Shown here piece by piece: positions 13,783-23,312 of a stretch of DNA of 64,000 nucleotides; within the stretch, counting starts at the first letter, position 1, and every line of letters begins with the position of its first letter. The notes under the pieces were generated by a model that did no database searches, was not told where the DNA came from, and saw only the letters and a program-made list of their open reading frames with translations. The stretch lies in assembly GCF_001680005.1 (NCBI RefSeq), contig NC_033562.1:1550001-1614000 (forward strand). Reading direction: 5' to 3'. The translations under genes and the position numbers were made by a program. This DNA is from Plasmodium coatneyi (Eukaryota; Apicomplexa; Aconoidasida; Haemosporida; Plasmodiidae).

Positions 13783-16700
13783 CTAAAAATCACATGCGGA
13801 GTCATCGTCCAAATTGTAGTAAGCTTCATATTCTTTTTTCAATTTTTTTACGTCCCCGTACAATTCCTTAAATGAGCATCTTCTGGATGGTATAAATTGC
13901 AAACATTTTTTTATTATATTTCTAACTCTCCTTTTCCAAAAGACATCAGCAAAAATTCCTCTAGTTGGCAATAAATCATTAATGGTGACATTTTTTTCTC
14001 CAGAATAAATGTTTGTACTGTTTTTACAATTCCATTCACACAACACATCGACTACCTTAACTTCGTCTCTGTTAACAACGCTAAATAAACTGTTTCCACC
14101 AAATAATTGGCATATTACTAGTCCGACGCTGAACATTGTGGTTTCTGTTGTAAACTTGATAACCCATGAATCAATATTTTGCATTTTAAAATATTCATTT
14201 TCTTTTTTTTTTTTTTTCTTCTTTTCCGGTTCGTTTAATTTTATTTCCATATCTTTTATTTTCTCATCTTTTTTTTTTAAAAACTCTTTTATTTCTTCGT
14301 TATCTGAGTAATGTTCTAGCGCACCGTCATCCTTCATGTCATGCGTGCATATCTTCATTAAGTAGTGACCTCTTAATATGTCTTCCTGTTCGTTATTTGG
14401 ATGACCATCCAAGGTTGCTTGTTTATCGGACGAGTGGGCATTTGCGTCTTTTGAATTGGCGTTGGGTGGGACGAGGTCAATCGGTTTGCATCCTGGGGGT
14501 ACACTGTTTTTGTTTTCTCTAATGGGGTTGGTAGTGCTTTTCTTGTTGCCGCTGCTTGCACTTATTTCATTATGCCCGTTTTTCTGGAACATCTTCGTGC
14601 TGTTGTAGTTGTCCTTTTGGGAAACGCCGCTATGAGGAATGCTGCTGACCGGATTACCATTGAGTGCGTTACCGTTGTTGCTCTTTCGAATGGTTCCATT
14701 TTTGCACACATCGATCATATTGGGATGGTTCTGGGAAAGACCCACATTGGCATTTACCGGGTGGGGAACTGGACCGTTTTTCTCCATCTTGGTCGTTCTC
14801 TTATTACCACTGTTGTTCCTCCTGTTGTTGGTGGTGCTACTCTTGGCGTTATTCCTACTGTTATTCCTACTTTTATTCATCTTGTTATTCCTGTTGTTAT
14901 AGCTGCTGGCACCGCTGACACTGGCACAGTAAGTACTATCCCTATTCCTGGAAGAAAGGGATAGTGCAGCATCCTGCTCACTATTGCATGAGCATTTTTG
15001 ATTCACTGGACTAAGTGACTGCCCACTAAGCATAAAATCTCTCTTCCTCACAATGGGCTGAATAAAACGCAAGTCTAGGAGTTTCTTCCACCTGTGCTTT
15101 ATTCTTAATTGTCTCGTTTTCATAATGTGGAAAATGTTCGAATCGGGACCATACCATGTCTTTCTAAACTGTTCGGATTTACTTTGAGATGACAATAGGA
15201 AAACTAGGAGGGCACATTCAGGAGAACAAAACCCCTTGGTACATATTACATAGTATAGGAAATTATTAAAGTTCTTTTGAGAATTATTACTTTTAATTTT
15301 TTCATAGTAGGCAGGATTTGTTGGAAAATAGAAGCGTCTTCCCGGTAATGCATCGCCCATATCTATAATGGTAACTTTTTTACAAACGATTTTGGAAATT
15401 CCCATTTCATATTCAATCATAATATTTCCCGGTTTTGTGTCCCAATTAATGATTGGATTGTCAACAGATTCGCATATAATCATTAAATGCTTAACTAATT
15501 TTTTGCAAATGTCCAGCAGAAAATGACCTTGTTTTACATTTTCCGTTCCTTTTAATTTCTGAATAATGTAGGTTAATGTACACCCGTCAATCATTTGCAT
15601 AGCTACTCCTAGCACGTGCTCATTACTTTTTGTTATTCCAACGCTTGTCCAAAGATATTTTGGTACCGAACCGGGATGTTTTTTGTTTTTTCTTAAAATT
15701 TCTTTTGCCATGGAACTTTGGCGTGTTGCATTTTTCTCTTTACACCTTTTGCAAACATTGATATTCATTTTACTGGGATTGTAAATATTGTCATTTGGAG
15801 AAATGTCTTGTGCGTGTGTATTTAGGGGAAGCTTCTGTAAATCGTGATTTTGTGGTAAGTTCTTACGGGGGGAGGAAATATTAGAGACTACACTTTGGAG
15901 CACTTCCCTTTTTACTGGAGATGTGGATTTCGAACCGCATGCAGAAATTTTCGATAATTTTGCGTTAATACAGGTATTATTTTGTTGCCTACTTTTCTCA
16001 TTCGTGGTATCGGTATCCTTACTTTTGATTTCAAAATTGGCAATTTTTTTTCTCTTTTTCGTATTAATTCCTCTTTTTTTGTTTATAATTTTATGCTTTG
16101 TTTTTAGTTTGGTTTGCTTTCTGGTAATCCGTTTATTTCGGACATTTTTATTTTTGCCCACCTTGTGTTTCTTGTTGGCGATTTGTTTGCGCTTTCTCCT
16201 GATGCTTTGTCTCTTCATTTTGTTTCTTCTGTGTAGGTATATACTTCGGCTGTTTTTGCGATTGGCACGATTGAAATGGGTGCCACGACTACTTCCGATG
16301 CTTCGACTGGTGGGTTCACTTCCGCCATTGCTGGGGATGTTTTTCTTTCTTCCAATTTCTCCGTTTTCTTCTTTGCTTCTTCCGTTACTATACACTTGAG
16401 GAATGTAATTATTTTCCTTCACACGTGGATCATTTTTATGCATGCATGAATTATTGAAGGCGTCCACATGTTGACCCATCAGTTTTTTCTTCTTCGCAGT
16501 AGCTGTTTCAGAAAGAAAGTTGTCTTCATTATTTTTTTCAGCGTAAATGTTCAAAAGGTCTCTGTTTAAGGTGCTTTTATTCCCATCATTTGGTAACTGC
16601 AGATCTTTGTCGAAGAATATGTTTAAGCAGTACTTGCATATAAATGGGTAAACAGCGTTGTTGTTTGCAGAATTGGTGGAAATGTCTCCAATTGGAACTT

Positions 16701-18945
16701 GACTCAGTTCGCTCGTGAGGTTGTTATTGGTTATGCTGTTCTGTTTAGTATTAGTGGTGGTGCTACTTAGGCCGTTACTTCCGCAGATATTTTTATCTTC
16801 ACTTATTTTGTCCTCTTCCATGCTGTAGTTGTACTTTGGTTGCTGCTCATAATTGCATGCATGCATATCATTGTTGGGGGGAAATGTATTATTCATTAAA
16901 TTTCTAATGCTGAGAATTTCTGAAAGGTACAAATCTAGGTTTTCATTTGAGGAGTGACACGAATCGGGGTGTTTATTCGTGGAGAGACACATATCAAGAT
17001 GGTTATTTGTACTTGTGTCTTTTTGGGAATAGAATTTTTTATACGATTCTAGGTATTGGCTGTTTGATAAATCAGAGCTGGAGATATTCAGAGATGAGAA
17101 GCTATCAAACAGGGCAGTTTCGTTACCTTGAAGAATATTTTTCATACTTTGCTCATTGCATTTTCTTAGATATTCCTCCGATTGGTATTTTCTCTGTGCA
17201 TAATTTTCAATTTCGATATTGACATTTTTGAGTTGTTTTCCCTCAGATAGGAGGCTGTGTATTTTGTACTTCAATTTGTTTATTCCACATGTAGTCGTAT
17301 TTAATATTTTGATGGCAAATTTATTTGCTGGTATAATTTTTATGGTATGCCGATAAATCGTAAAGGGATTACTTATGTGTTCATTGACGCAGTTGTATCT
17401 AATTACATGCTTGATTATATTGTATGTTGTGTTTGCCTCCGTGCTCATTTTTTGCACAAGCAAATTATTACACTGATCTTTTAATATGTCGTATATGGAC
17501 TTATATGAAAATAACCTTAACAAATTTATCTTTTTTATTATTTGGATGAGCCTTTTGCAGAGCGCGTCGTGGGGAGCACTTTCGGGGCTGTTCTGCCGTC
17601 CATTTGGTTGTTCAATTGGTTGCTCATTTGGTTGTTCATTTTGGCGTAAATTGTCCACGTGTTTCGAGCTTGGGACGTTGGTCTGTTTGCCCCCTGCAAC
17701 GGCGTTATTACCACTGTTACCATTGATACTATTATTGCCATTATTGTTATCCATGCAGTTGTGAAACAATTCCCTCTTCTTTTTCATGATAGAGCAGCTT
17801 TTGTTAATGTTTTCGTTGCTTAAAAAATTGAAATGTGTATCGTTTGGGCCTGTTCGTAGGGCAGTCAAATGGGAAAATCCCGCATTGCCCGTTTGGCCGT
17901 CTCTATTTGTAGCATTTGAGCCTTCTGGCCTTACATTGGGGTCGTCATTTTTAGCACTAGCGTTAGAATTCGCATTCGTATTTACATTAATGTTAACTAT
18001 CCTGGAGGTGTACATATCACTTGGGGCCGGGCCGTTGGTATTAGCATAACAGTTAGGGGTGTTGTCCACCATGTTTTTACCTGCGTTTTTCGACTTTTTC
18101 ATAGTACATATATTTTCATCATAACTACCCACATTGATGATGTGCGCATTTTGCGGCATTTCTCCTTGGACGATATTTGGCTGATCGTTAGAGGTTTGCT
18201 TTGATGTGCCCGTTTGCGGCAAATTCATATAAGACAAAAAGTTTCTTTTCCTGGAAGGTACGTTTTTCGAATTTGTTGAACTATTTTTGCTATCTTCCTT
18301 TGCGGCATTTATAGTATTCGCAAAATGGTTAAGAATCAAATTGGAATCCTCAGAGTGTTTGAGGAAGTCCTCTACATTGCTGTCATCAATTTCGAGATAT
18401 TCCCCATAATTTTCGTTATCTATGTTTTTTTTCAGAAAATCATAGCTGTTTAAATTTCTTTTAAGTAAGTTATAGAAATCTTCAAAGTTTTGAATGTCGG
18501 CGTAGAAAATGTTGTTAATATTGTCCACAGCCACAATCTCTGCTTCATACACATCAAATTGGCATTTATTTTGCGAACTCAATTTTTTTCCTAACCTTAT
18601 GTATGCATTTCCAAATTTTATGTCATAATTTATGTTCTTTACTATCTCTAAATATTGCTTGAATGAACTACAATTTTCGGACAATTTATCCATTAGGTTT
18701 TTCTCTACATTGCTAGTAGCTTTGGGACATATTAGGTCTTCAGTGGTCAAATTATCTTTTTTGGTGCTGTCCTCTTTATGGGGAGTTACTGCATTGTCTG
18801 TATCTTCCTTCTTGTTGTCTATTATATTTTTTTTTTTTTCTTCTTTGCCCTTGGAAAATCTGTTATTTCTTCTCTTTCCCCCCTTAGCGCAATTAGAATG
18901 AAGCATACTTTTTTTTTGAATATTTTTATGCTTATTACTGATCAT
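13783..18945 (-). CDS. Atypical protein kinase, C-terminal kinase-domain part of a split gene
   Basis: This 1,720-codon frame carries a fragmented protein kinase domain. Residues refer to this frame. The N-lobe lysine is in KFAIK (K about 546). The catalytic loop is NWDTKPGN (D about 1169), where HRD is replaced by NWD. The metal-binding motif is DMG instead of DFG (D about 1195). The P+1 region has GFCSPE in place of APE. Near the C terminus, TTETTMFSVGLVICQLF matches helix F and CLQFIPSRRCSFKEL matches the usual C-lobe motif with its conserved Arg. About 620 residues separate the lysine from the catalytic loop, including a very basic Lys/Arg stretch, and another 300-400 Asn/Ser-rich residues separate SPE from helix F. 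Lys, Asp and Asp are present, so activity is possible. The ATG at 18945 is probably not the true start: the frame appears to continue the upstream 18942-23312 frame across a poly(A) slip. The kinase family is not recognised. Confidence 0.8.
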   Translation of the reverse strand: MISNKHKNIQKKSMLHSNCAKGGKRRNNRFSKGKEEKKKNIIDNKKEDTDNAVTPHKEDSTKKDNLTTEDLICPKATSNVEKNLMDKLSENCSSFKQYLEIVKNINYDIKFGNAYIRLGKKLSSQNKCQFDVYEAEIVAVDNINNIFYADIQNFEDFYNLLKRNLNSYDFLKKNIDNENYGEYLEIDDSNVEDFLKHSEDSNLILNHFANTINAAKEDSKNSSTNSKNVPSRKRNFLSYMNLPQTGTSKQTSNDQPNIVQGEMPQNAHIINVGSYDENICTMKKSKNAGKNMVDNTPNCYANTNGPAPSDMYTSRIVNINVNTNANSNASAKNDDPNVRPEGSNATNRDGQTGNAGFSHLTALRTGPNDTHFNFLSNENINKSCSIMKKKRELFHNCMDNNNGNNSINGNSGNNAVAGGKQTNVPSSKHVDNLRQNEQPNEQPIEQPNGRQNSPESAPHDALCKRLIQIIKKINLLRLFSYKSIYDILKDQCNNLLVQKMSTEANTTYNIIKHVIRYNCVNEHISNPFTIYRHTIKIIPANKFAIKILNTTTCGINKLKYKIHSLLSEGKQLKNVNIEIENYAQRKYQSEEYLRKCNEQSMKNILQGNETALFDSFSSLNISSSDLSNSQYLESYKKFYSQKDTSTNNHLDMCLSTNKHPDSCHSSNENLDLYLSEILSIRNLMNNTFPPNNDMHACNYEQQPKYNYSMEEDKISEDKNICGSNGLSSTTTNTKQNSITNNNLTSELSQVPIGDISTNSANNNAVYPFICKYCLNIFFDKDLQLPNDGNKSTLNRDLLNIYAEKNNEDNFLSETATAKKKKLMGQHVDAFNNSCMHKNDPRVKENNYIPQVYSNGRSKEENGEIGRKKNIPSNGGSEPTSRSIGSSRGTHFNRANRKNSRSIYLHRRNKMKRQSIRRKRKQIANKKHKVGKNKNVRNKRITRKQTKLKTKHKIINKKRGINTKKRKKIANFEIKSKDTDTTNEKSRQQNNTCINAKLSKISACGSKSTSPVKREVLQSVVSNISSPRKNLPQNHDLQKLPLNTHAQDISPNDNIYNPSKMNINVCKRCKEKNATRQSSMAKEILRKNKKHPGSVPKYLWTSVGITKSNEHVLGVAMQMIDGCTLTYIIQKLKGTENVKQGHFLLDICKKLVKHLMIICESVDNPIINWDTKPGNIMIEYEMGISKIVCKKVTIIDMGDALPGRRFYFPTNPAYYEKIKSNNSQKNFNNFLYYVICTKGFCSPECALLVFLLSSQSKSEQFRKTWYGPDSNIFHIMKTRQLRIKHRWKKLLDLRFIQPIVRKRDFMLSGQSLSPVNQKCSCNSEQDAALSLSSRNRDSTYCASVSGASSYNNRNNKMNKSRNNSRNNAKSSTTNNRRNNSGNKRTTKMEKNGPVPHPVNANVGLSQNHPNMIDVCKNGTIRKSNNGNALNGNPVSSIPHSGVSQKDNYNSTKMFQKNGHNEISASSGNKKSTTNPIRENKNSVPPGCKPIDLVPPNANSKDANAHSSDKQATLDGHPNNEQEDILRGHYLMKICTHDMKDDGALEHYSDNEEIKEFLKKKDEKIKDMEIKLNEPEKKKKKKKENEYFKMQNIDSWVIKFTTETTMFSVGLVICQLFGGNSLFSVVNRDEVKVVDVLCEWNCKNSTNIYSGEKNVTINDLLPTRGIFADVFWKRRVRNIIKKCLQFIPSRRCSFKELYGDVKKLKKEYEAYYNLDDDSACDF

Positions 18946-18953
18946 TTTTTTTT
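18942..18953 (-). other. Poly(A) frameshift site joining the two kinase-gene frames
   Basis: On the minus strand nine consecutive A residues (18953-18945) follow CAG and precede TGATCAG. In the upstream frame this reads Q-K-K-K-stop. With ten A residues the frame reads on through M-I-S-N-K into the kinase frame. With eight A residues it would stop at TAA within a few codons. It is most likely a homopolymer miscount, but slippage on the A run is also possible. Confidence 0.75.
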
Positions 18954-21900
18954 CTGTTTTTTTTTTTTGCTTTTTTTCTTTTTTCCGGTAGTACTGCAGT
19001 CGTCCTGTTTATTGCAGCCCCTTCTGTTTTGGTCGTTTCCCTCCTGTTCGTTATCGTCTTCCTTGTTGTTGTTCTGGTTGCTGTTATCACCGTTTGGTTT
19101 GCCATTTCGGCCGCCGTTGTTGTTGTTATTCTTATTATTGTCGGTGCCGCTCTTTTTGCCACCCTCATTGCTTTCTTTGTCTCCTTGGTTGTCACTACCT
19201 TCGTCATTACCGCTTCGATTGTTTCCGCCTTCGTTATCCCCACTTTCGTTACCACCGAATTCGTTGTCCCTATGGTCGTTCATGGCACCACACATGCAGA
19301 AGATGTTCCTAACTCGGTTCACATGACTGCAGTTTCTGTAGCTATTAGGTACATTGCTATTATTTAAGGCGTGCGTATTTGCATTTGGCAAATTATCGCT
19401 GCAATTCCCTGTGATCATTCCTCTACCCATTTGTTTTTTTAAGGCATTATTGGATAGGCACTGTTCATCAAAGCGATATTCGTTTATGTAGTTGTTAGCA
19501 GGGTGTCCTCCATTTGTATTACGAACGTTCGGGTCCTTTCTCAGCTTCGAAAATCCCTCAAATGAGTTGAAAATCCTGTTGGTATGGTAATAATGTTCAT
19601 TTCCTCTCATACCTGTGCTTTTGCACATTTTACACAATTTATTTTGTTTGTTCAAATTGATGTTATTAAAGGTATATACACCGTTGGGGATGACATAACA
19701 ATTTGGTGGGGCATTATTTTGATGCGGTTGGGTGTACCTGTGGGTGCAGTTTATTTCATTGTTCCTGTCGACCGTTCTGCTGAAATAACTGTTGTTGCTG
19801 TTGTTGAAAAAGGCGCCGAAGTAGTAGCTCATGTCTTTTTCTTCATTCTGCGGGAGTTGGCCACTTTTAACGAAAATTCCGTTGCCGTACTGGGGCGCGC
19901 GGTTGCTTCTTCCTATAGAATAGTTGCTGCGGGAATGAGTATTGAACCCATTTCCGCAACCGTAGTTTCCACTTCCGTGCATAAAACTGTTCGGATTTGT
20001 TTGCCACCTTATTTGCTGCCCATTGTTGCAGTAAGTCATATGGTTCATATTATGGTGTAAACTATTTTGACACCCGGTGCAAAGGTTTCTATGGTAGCTA
20101 CTTCGCTCTATCGAATGGGTTATCTGATCCCTAATAATGTTTATGTTCGCATTGGAATGATTTCCCGCATTTCTATTATTCATAAAATTGTTGAGATTCG
20201 CATGTGTGTAGTTTTGCGTGTAGTTCCTTTTGTTCTCCATTTGGTTAGTTGGCCTAACTACGTTGTTGTAAAGTTTAGTGAATATTTCCTTTTCCATGTA
20301 GTAATGATCACTACTGTTAGGGTTCGCTTGGATTATATTCCTTCTGCTATCATTCGGTTTATGTGTGTTATTCGTTGGTTTATAATTCTTGCCATCACAA
20401 CGCATTTTGTGCTTGTCCCTTCGGTGCAGGACGTGCAGCGCTAATTTTCCTTTCACTTGGAATTTCAAATACTGAGGGTGTCTACCTTCTGATTCGTCCA
20501 ACATCCGTGGGTCCGAATTATTCGATTTGTTCCTTTTTGTATGATCACTTGTGCATGTTTTCATTCCCCTTTCTTCAGATTTAAGCGTGCAATTGGGGGT
20601 GTAGAGAACATCATTTCTGTGTTGTCCTGTATGCACTCTTAATCCTATGTGCGCTTGATTTTTCAGGCTTCTCTCGTGTGTACTACTACATGAGCTTCCA
20701 CTGGAAGTGCTATAGATACTACTTGCATTTTGATCCGAAGGGCCGTGTAAGCTATACCCCTGTCCCTTTCCAGTATATGCAACTTTCACAAAATCGCGTT
20801 TGAGGAAACCAGTAAGTGTGTTTATAACATGTATGTGCAAGAAATTTTTTATGCATTCTGATGCACCCGAGCTGAGCTTCTTTAGTTTATGCCTCTTTTT
20901 GCAAACATGTCTATATTTTATTTTGATATCCGATGGAGCAGCAAAATAGTGGCAAAAGTAGAGAATTAGCTTCTTCATAGCGTAATACAGTGTAGTATGA
21001 TGATTTGAAGAACTTCCTGGGCTATTCTGATGAGGGAGTATTTCCTCTTCACGTATACATTGATGCGACCGTTCCGTCTTCCCCTTTTTATCCTTGAAAT
21101 TTTTCAAGTATGCTGGCAAATTGACTTCCACTTCGGATTTCATAACCTCTACTTTCGGATCAGACAACCAGCTTATAAAATCTTTCTCGCAATACTTTTC
21201 CTGCTTACTACAACGTTCGCTACAAATATGGTGAAAAAAATGTTTGCGCTGGTATTTCACAACCCCATGTTGATCTCCAAAGTAATAGAGTAATAAACTT
21301 ATTTTCTCCTTCGTGCGTAGCAGAATTTTTTTCTTTTTAAAATGATAAGTGATGATATATTCACATAGATCAAGGAAGAAAATGGCATAATTGATGATAT
21401 TCTGATATTGTGTAACCAAAATTGTGTACTTTTTGAAAAATAAGGGTTTTGGGAAGGGTAATTTATTTCTTATTGTGGTAGAGATGGAGATTGCATTGGA
21501 CACAGCTCTAAATATGGCGAATGTTGACATTCCTCTTTGGAAGAACGAATGACCCATTTGTGTTATGCAATTTTCTAGGCAATTTTGTACGCACAGGAAT
21601 GACTCCTGATGAGTTACATTGCAGAAGCTACTCATAATTGCCTCTTGAAATATTACATAACAATGACGCGCTAAATAAACTGCTTGGTACAATTCGTAGT
21701 AAATATCATTTTGTATACACTGATGGGTGTCTCTTTGCATACAATATGGTATGCTTATTATTCTTGTGATTTTGATTCGGCATATGTCATTGTACTTTTT
21801 GTTTGTGGAATTTACAAATTCCATAATGCTGCCTCGTACGTTATATGATTTACACATAATTGTTGAAACTTCTAAGAATATAAAACTTCCGTTGTTTTTT

Positions 21901-23312
21901 ATTTGTGGGACGGTACTGCTCAAGTGGTTTAGAAGGTCTACTACGTTTGCGATGGTTTCTTTTTTTCCCTTGTTATTCTTATTTTTTTTGTTTTTGTTTT
22001 TTTTTATTTTTTTTTCTTGTTCTTTTTGGTTTATATTAGGAATACTTCTCAACTTGGTGTTGCAGTTCGTGGTGGCAACATTATACTTCAGAGGACAGCA
22101 CTCAACAAAAAGGACACACCACGATGGGGTTCCTTTGCACACTTCCGTGCAGTTGTCATGACAATGCATGTCTACATTATATACATCCATGACTATTTCG
22201 TGCACTACGAGAAATGACCTCTTGTTGGATCTCCCGCGCCTTATATCATTTGTGTTATTTCTTTTGTGAAATGGAGCATTTGATTTTGCATTTTTTGAGA
22301 TGATTGACCCCTTTTTACCTCGAACATTTGCTCTACTTTTTCTTTTTGTGCATGTATAATATTCCATTTCGACAACCACCTTTTTAATGAGAACATTTAG
22401 CCTCCTTGCTTCATCCCTCTTTCTGCATCTGGTGTTATATTCTATACACTTGACGTATGGACAGTCGCCTCCAGCATACTTTTCAGTGACGTCTAATATG
22501 TCCATAGAGTGATTTCCCCCTTTTGACGCCCTGCTCTTACTGACTCTACGTAAACACTTCCGTGCATTGGCAGATTCTATGTTGTCCTTGCAAAATTTTG
22601 AAAAATTTTCACAAGCTGCCTTCAGATGAACTGCACTGTTTTGTAAGGCTAGGATATTTTCTACGGTGTTGAGGAAATTTTTTTTCTCGAATGGGTATAC
22701 ATTTTTTCTTATTTTTCTTTGCTTGATGAATCCCCTTTTAGAGTTCTTCGAACAGTTGCTACGGATCAGCTTTTCGCATTTCTCCTTGTTTAGAGTTGTT
22801 TTCCCTTTGAAACTGTTTTTAATGGATGACAACTGGTGCTTGCTCTTCGATGTATTTTCCTGCTTTGTTATTTTTTTTTCTCCTCTTATTTTGCTTATCT
22901 TCTTTTTAAGTGTACCTTTTAGCAGTTGGGTTCTGCATGTATTGTGTTCATATTTGTACATTACAAAATGTGTGTCCCCGTTATGCAAACTGATGGTGAG
23001 TTCATTTCTTTCTGTTGGTATGTCCTCGCTTTCGTTTTCATAGTCTTCTTCATTTTCACTGCTTTGTGTGCTTTGTATATTCAGCTGGTTTTGCTTTTCT
23101 CTCGTAGATAGGTAACTCACATTAGTGCTCCAACATGACACGTCCTGCTCTAGATAATTCTCCCTGCATGTTTTATTTTTATATACCCAAATGTCCGAAG
23201 TGCACGAGTCCCTCAGGAGGAATACTCCCTCATTATCACTATTGAGCATTGGTTCTACATCATCAGATTTAAGCTTAAAATGGCTAGTTTTCAGGTACGT
23301 CAGATAAATCAT
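18942..23312 (-). CDS. N-terminal part of the split giant kinase gene, unknown domain content
   Basis: A 1,456-codon frame starts at ATG 23312 (context AAAATG). It ends in a Lys-rich run followed by TGA at 18944-18942, overlapping the ATG of the next frame. I recognise no named domain. The first 750 residues are well-mixed sequence with many cysteines and basic patches. The next 500 are Asn/His/Tyr-rich with degenerate low complexity. The last 100 are Gly/Asn/Asp/Glu-rich repeats ending in poly-Lys. Both frames are on the same strand, abut within a nine-A run and share composition. One extra A (or two fewer) would join them into one protein of about 3,177 residues ending in the kinase domain. 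I therefore interpret this as the N-terminal half of one gene, broken by a homopolymer error or a real frameshift. Confidence 0.75.
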   Translation of the reverse strand: MIYLTYLKTSHFKLKSDDVEPMLNSDNEGVFLLRDSCTSDIWVYKNKTCRENYLEQDVSCWSTNVSYLSTREKQNQLNIQSTQSSENEEDYENESEDIPTERNELTISLHNGDTHFVMYKYEHNTCRTQLLKGTLKKKISKIRGEKKITKQENTSKSKHQLSSIKNSFKGKTTLNKEKCEKLIRSNCSKNSKRGFIKQRKIRKNVYPFEKKNFLNTVENILALQNSAVHLKAACENFSKFCKDNIESANARKCLRRVSKSRASKGGNHSMDILDVTEKYAGGDCPYVKCIEYNTRCRKRDEARRLNVLIKKVVVEMEYYTCTKRKSRANVRGKKGSIISKNAKSNAPFHKRNNTNDIRRGRSNKRSFLVVHEIVMDVYNVDMHCHDNCTEVCKGTPSWCVLFVECCPLKYNVATTNCNTKLRSIPNINQKEQEKKIKKNKNKKNKNNKGKKETIANVVDLLNHLSSTVPQIKNNGSFIFLEVSTIMCKSYNVRGSIMEFVNSTNKKYNDICRIKITRIISIPYCMQRDTHQCIQNDIYYELYQAVYLARHCYVIFQEAIMSSFCNVTHQESFLCVQNCLENCITQMGHSFFQRGMSTFAIFRAVSNAISISTTIRNKLPFPKPLFFKKYTILVTQYQNIINYAIFFLDLCEYIITYHFKKKKILLRTKEKISLLLYYFGDQHGVVKYQRKHFFHHICSERCSKQEKYCEKDFISWLSDPKVEVMKSEVEVNLPAYLKNFKDKKGKTERSHQCIREEEILPHQNSPGSSSNHHTTLYYAMKKLILYFCHYFAAPSDIKIKYRHVCKKRHKLKKLSSGASECIKNFLHIHVINTLTGFLKRDFVKVAYTGKGQGYSLHGPSDQNASSIYSTSSGSSCSSTHERSLKNQAHIGLRVHTGQHRNDVLYTPNCTLKSEERGMKTCTSDHTKRNKSNNSDPRMLDESEGRHPQYLKFQVKGKLALHVLHRRDKHKMRCDGKNYKPTNNTHKPNDSRRNIIQANPNSSDHYYMEKEIFTKLYNNVVRPTNQMENKRNYTQNYTHANLNNFMNNRNAGNHSNANINIIRDQITHSIERSSYHRNLCTGCQNSLHHNMNHMTYCNNGQQIRWQTNPNSFMHGSGNYGCGNGFNTHSRSNYSIGRSNRAPQYGNGIFVKSGQLPQNEEKDMSYYFGAFFNNSNNSYFSRTVDRNNEINCTHRYTQPHQNNAPPNCYVIPNGVYTFNNINLNKQNKLCKMCKSTGMRGNEHYYHTNRIFNSFEGFSKLRKDPNVRNTNGGHPANNYINEYRFDEQCLSNNALKKQMGRGMITGNCSDNLPNANTHALNNSNVPNSYRNCSHVNRVRNIFCMCGAMNDHRDNEFGGNESGDNEGGNNRSGNDEGSDNQGDKESNEGGKKSGTDNNKNNNNNGGRNGKPNGDNSNQNNNKEDDNEQEGNDQNRRGCNKQDDCSTTGKKKKSKKKKQKKK

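Noticed and set aside
16855..16866. TGCATGCATGCA as an ApiAP2 binding site
   Set aside because: It lies deep inside kinase coding sequence, where it encodes Met/His/Ala/Cys residues; a regulatory role is not supported.
18942..18945. ATGA stop-start overlap as an operon-like pair of two genes
   Set aside because: Nuclear Plasmodium genes are not translated by coupled reinitiation. The overlap sits in a homopolymer where one base restores a single frame.
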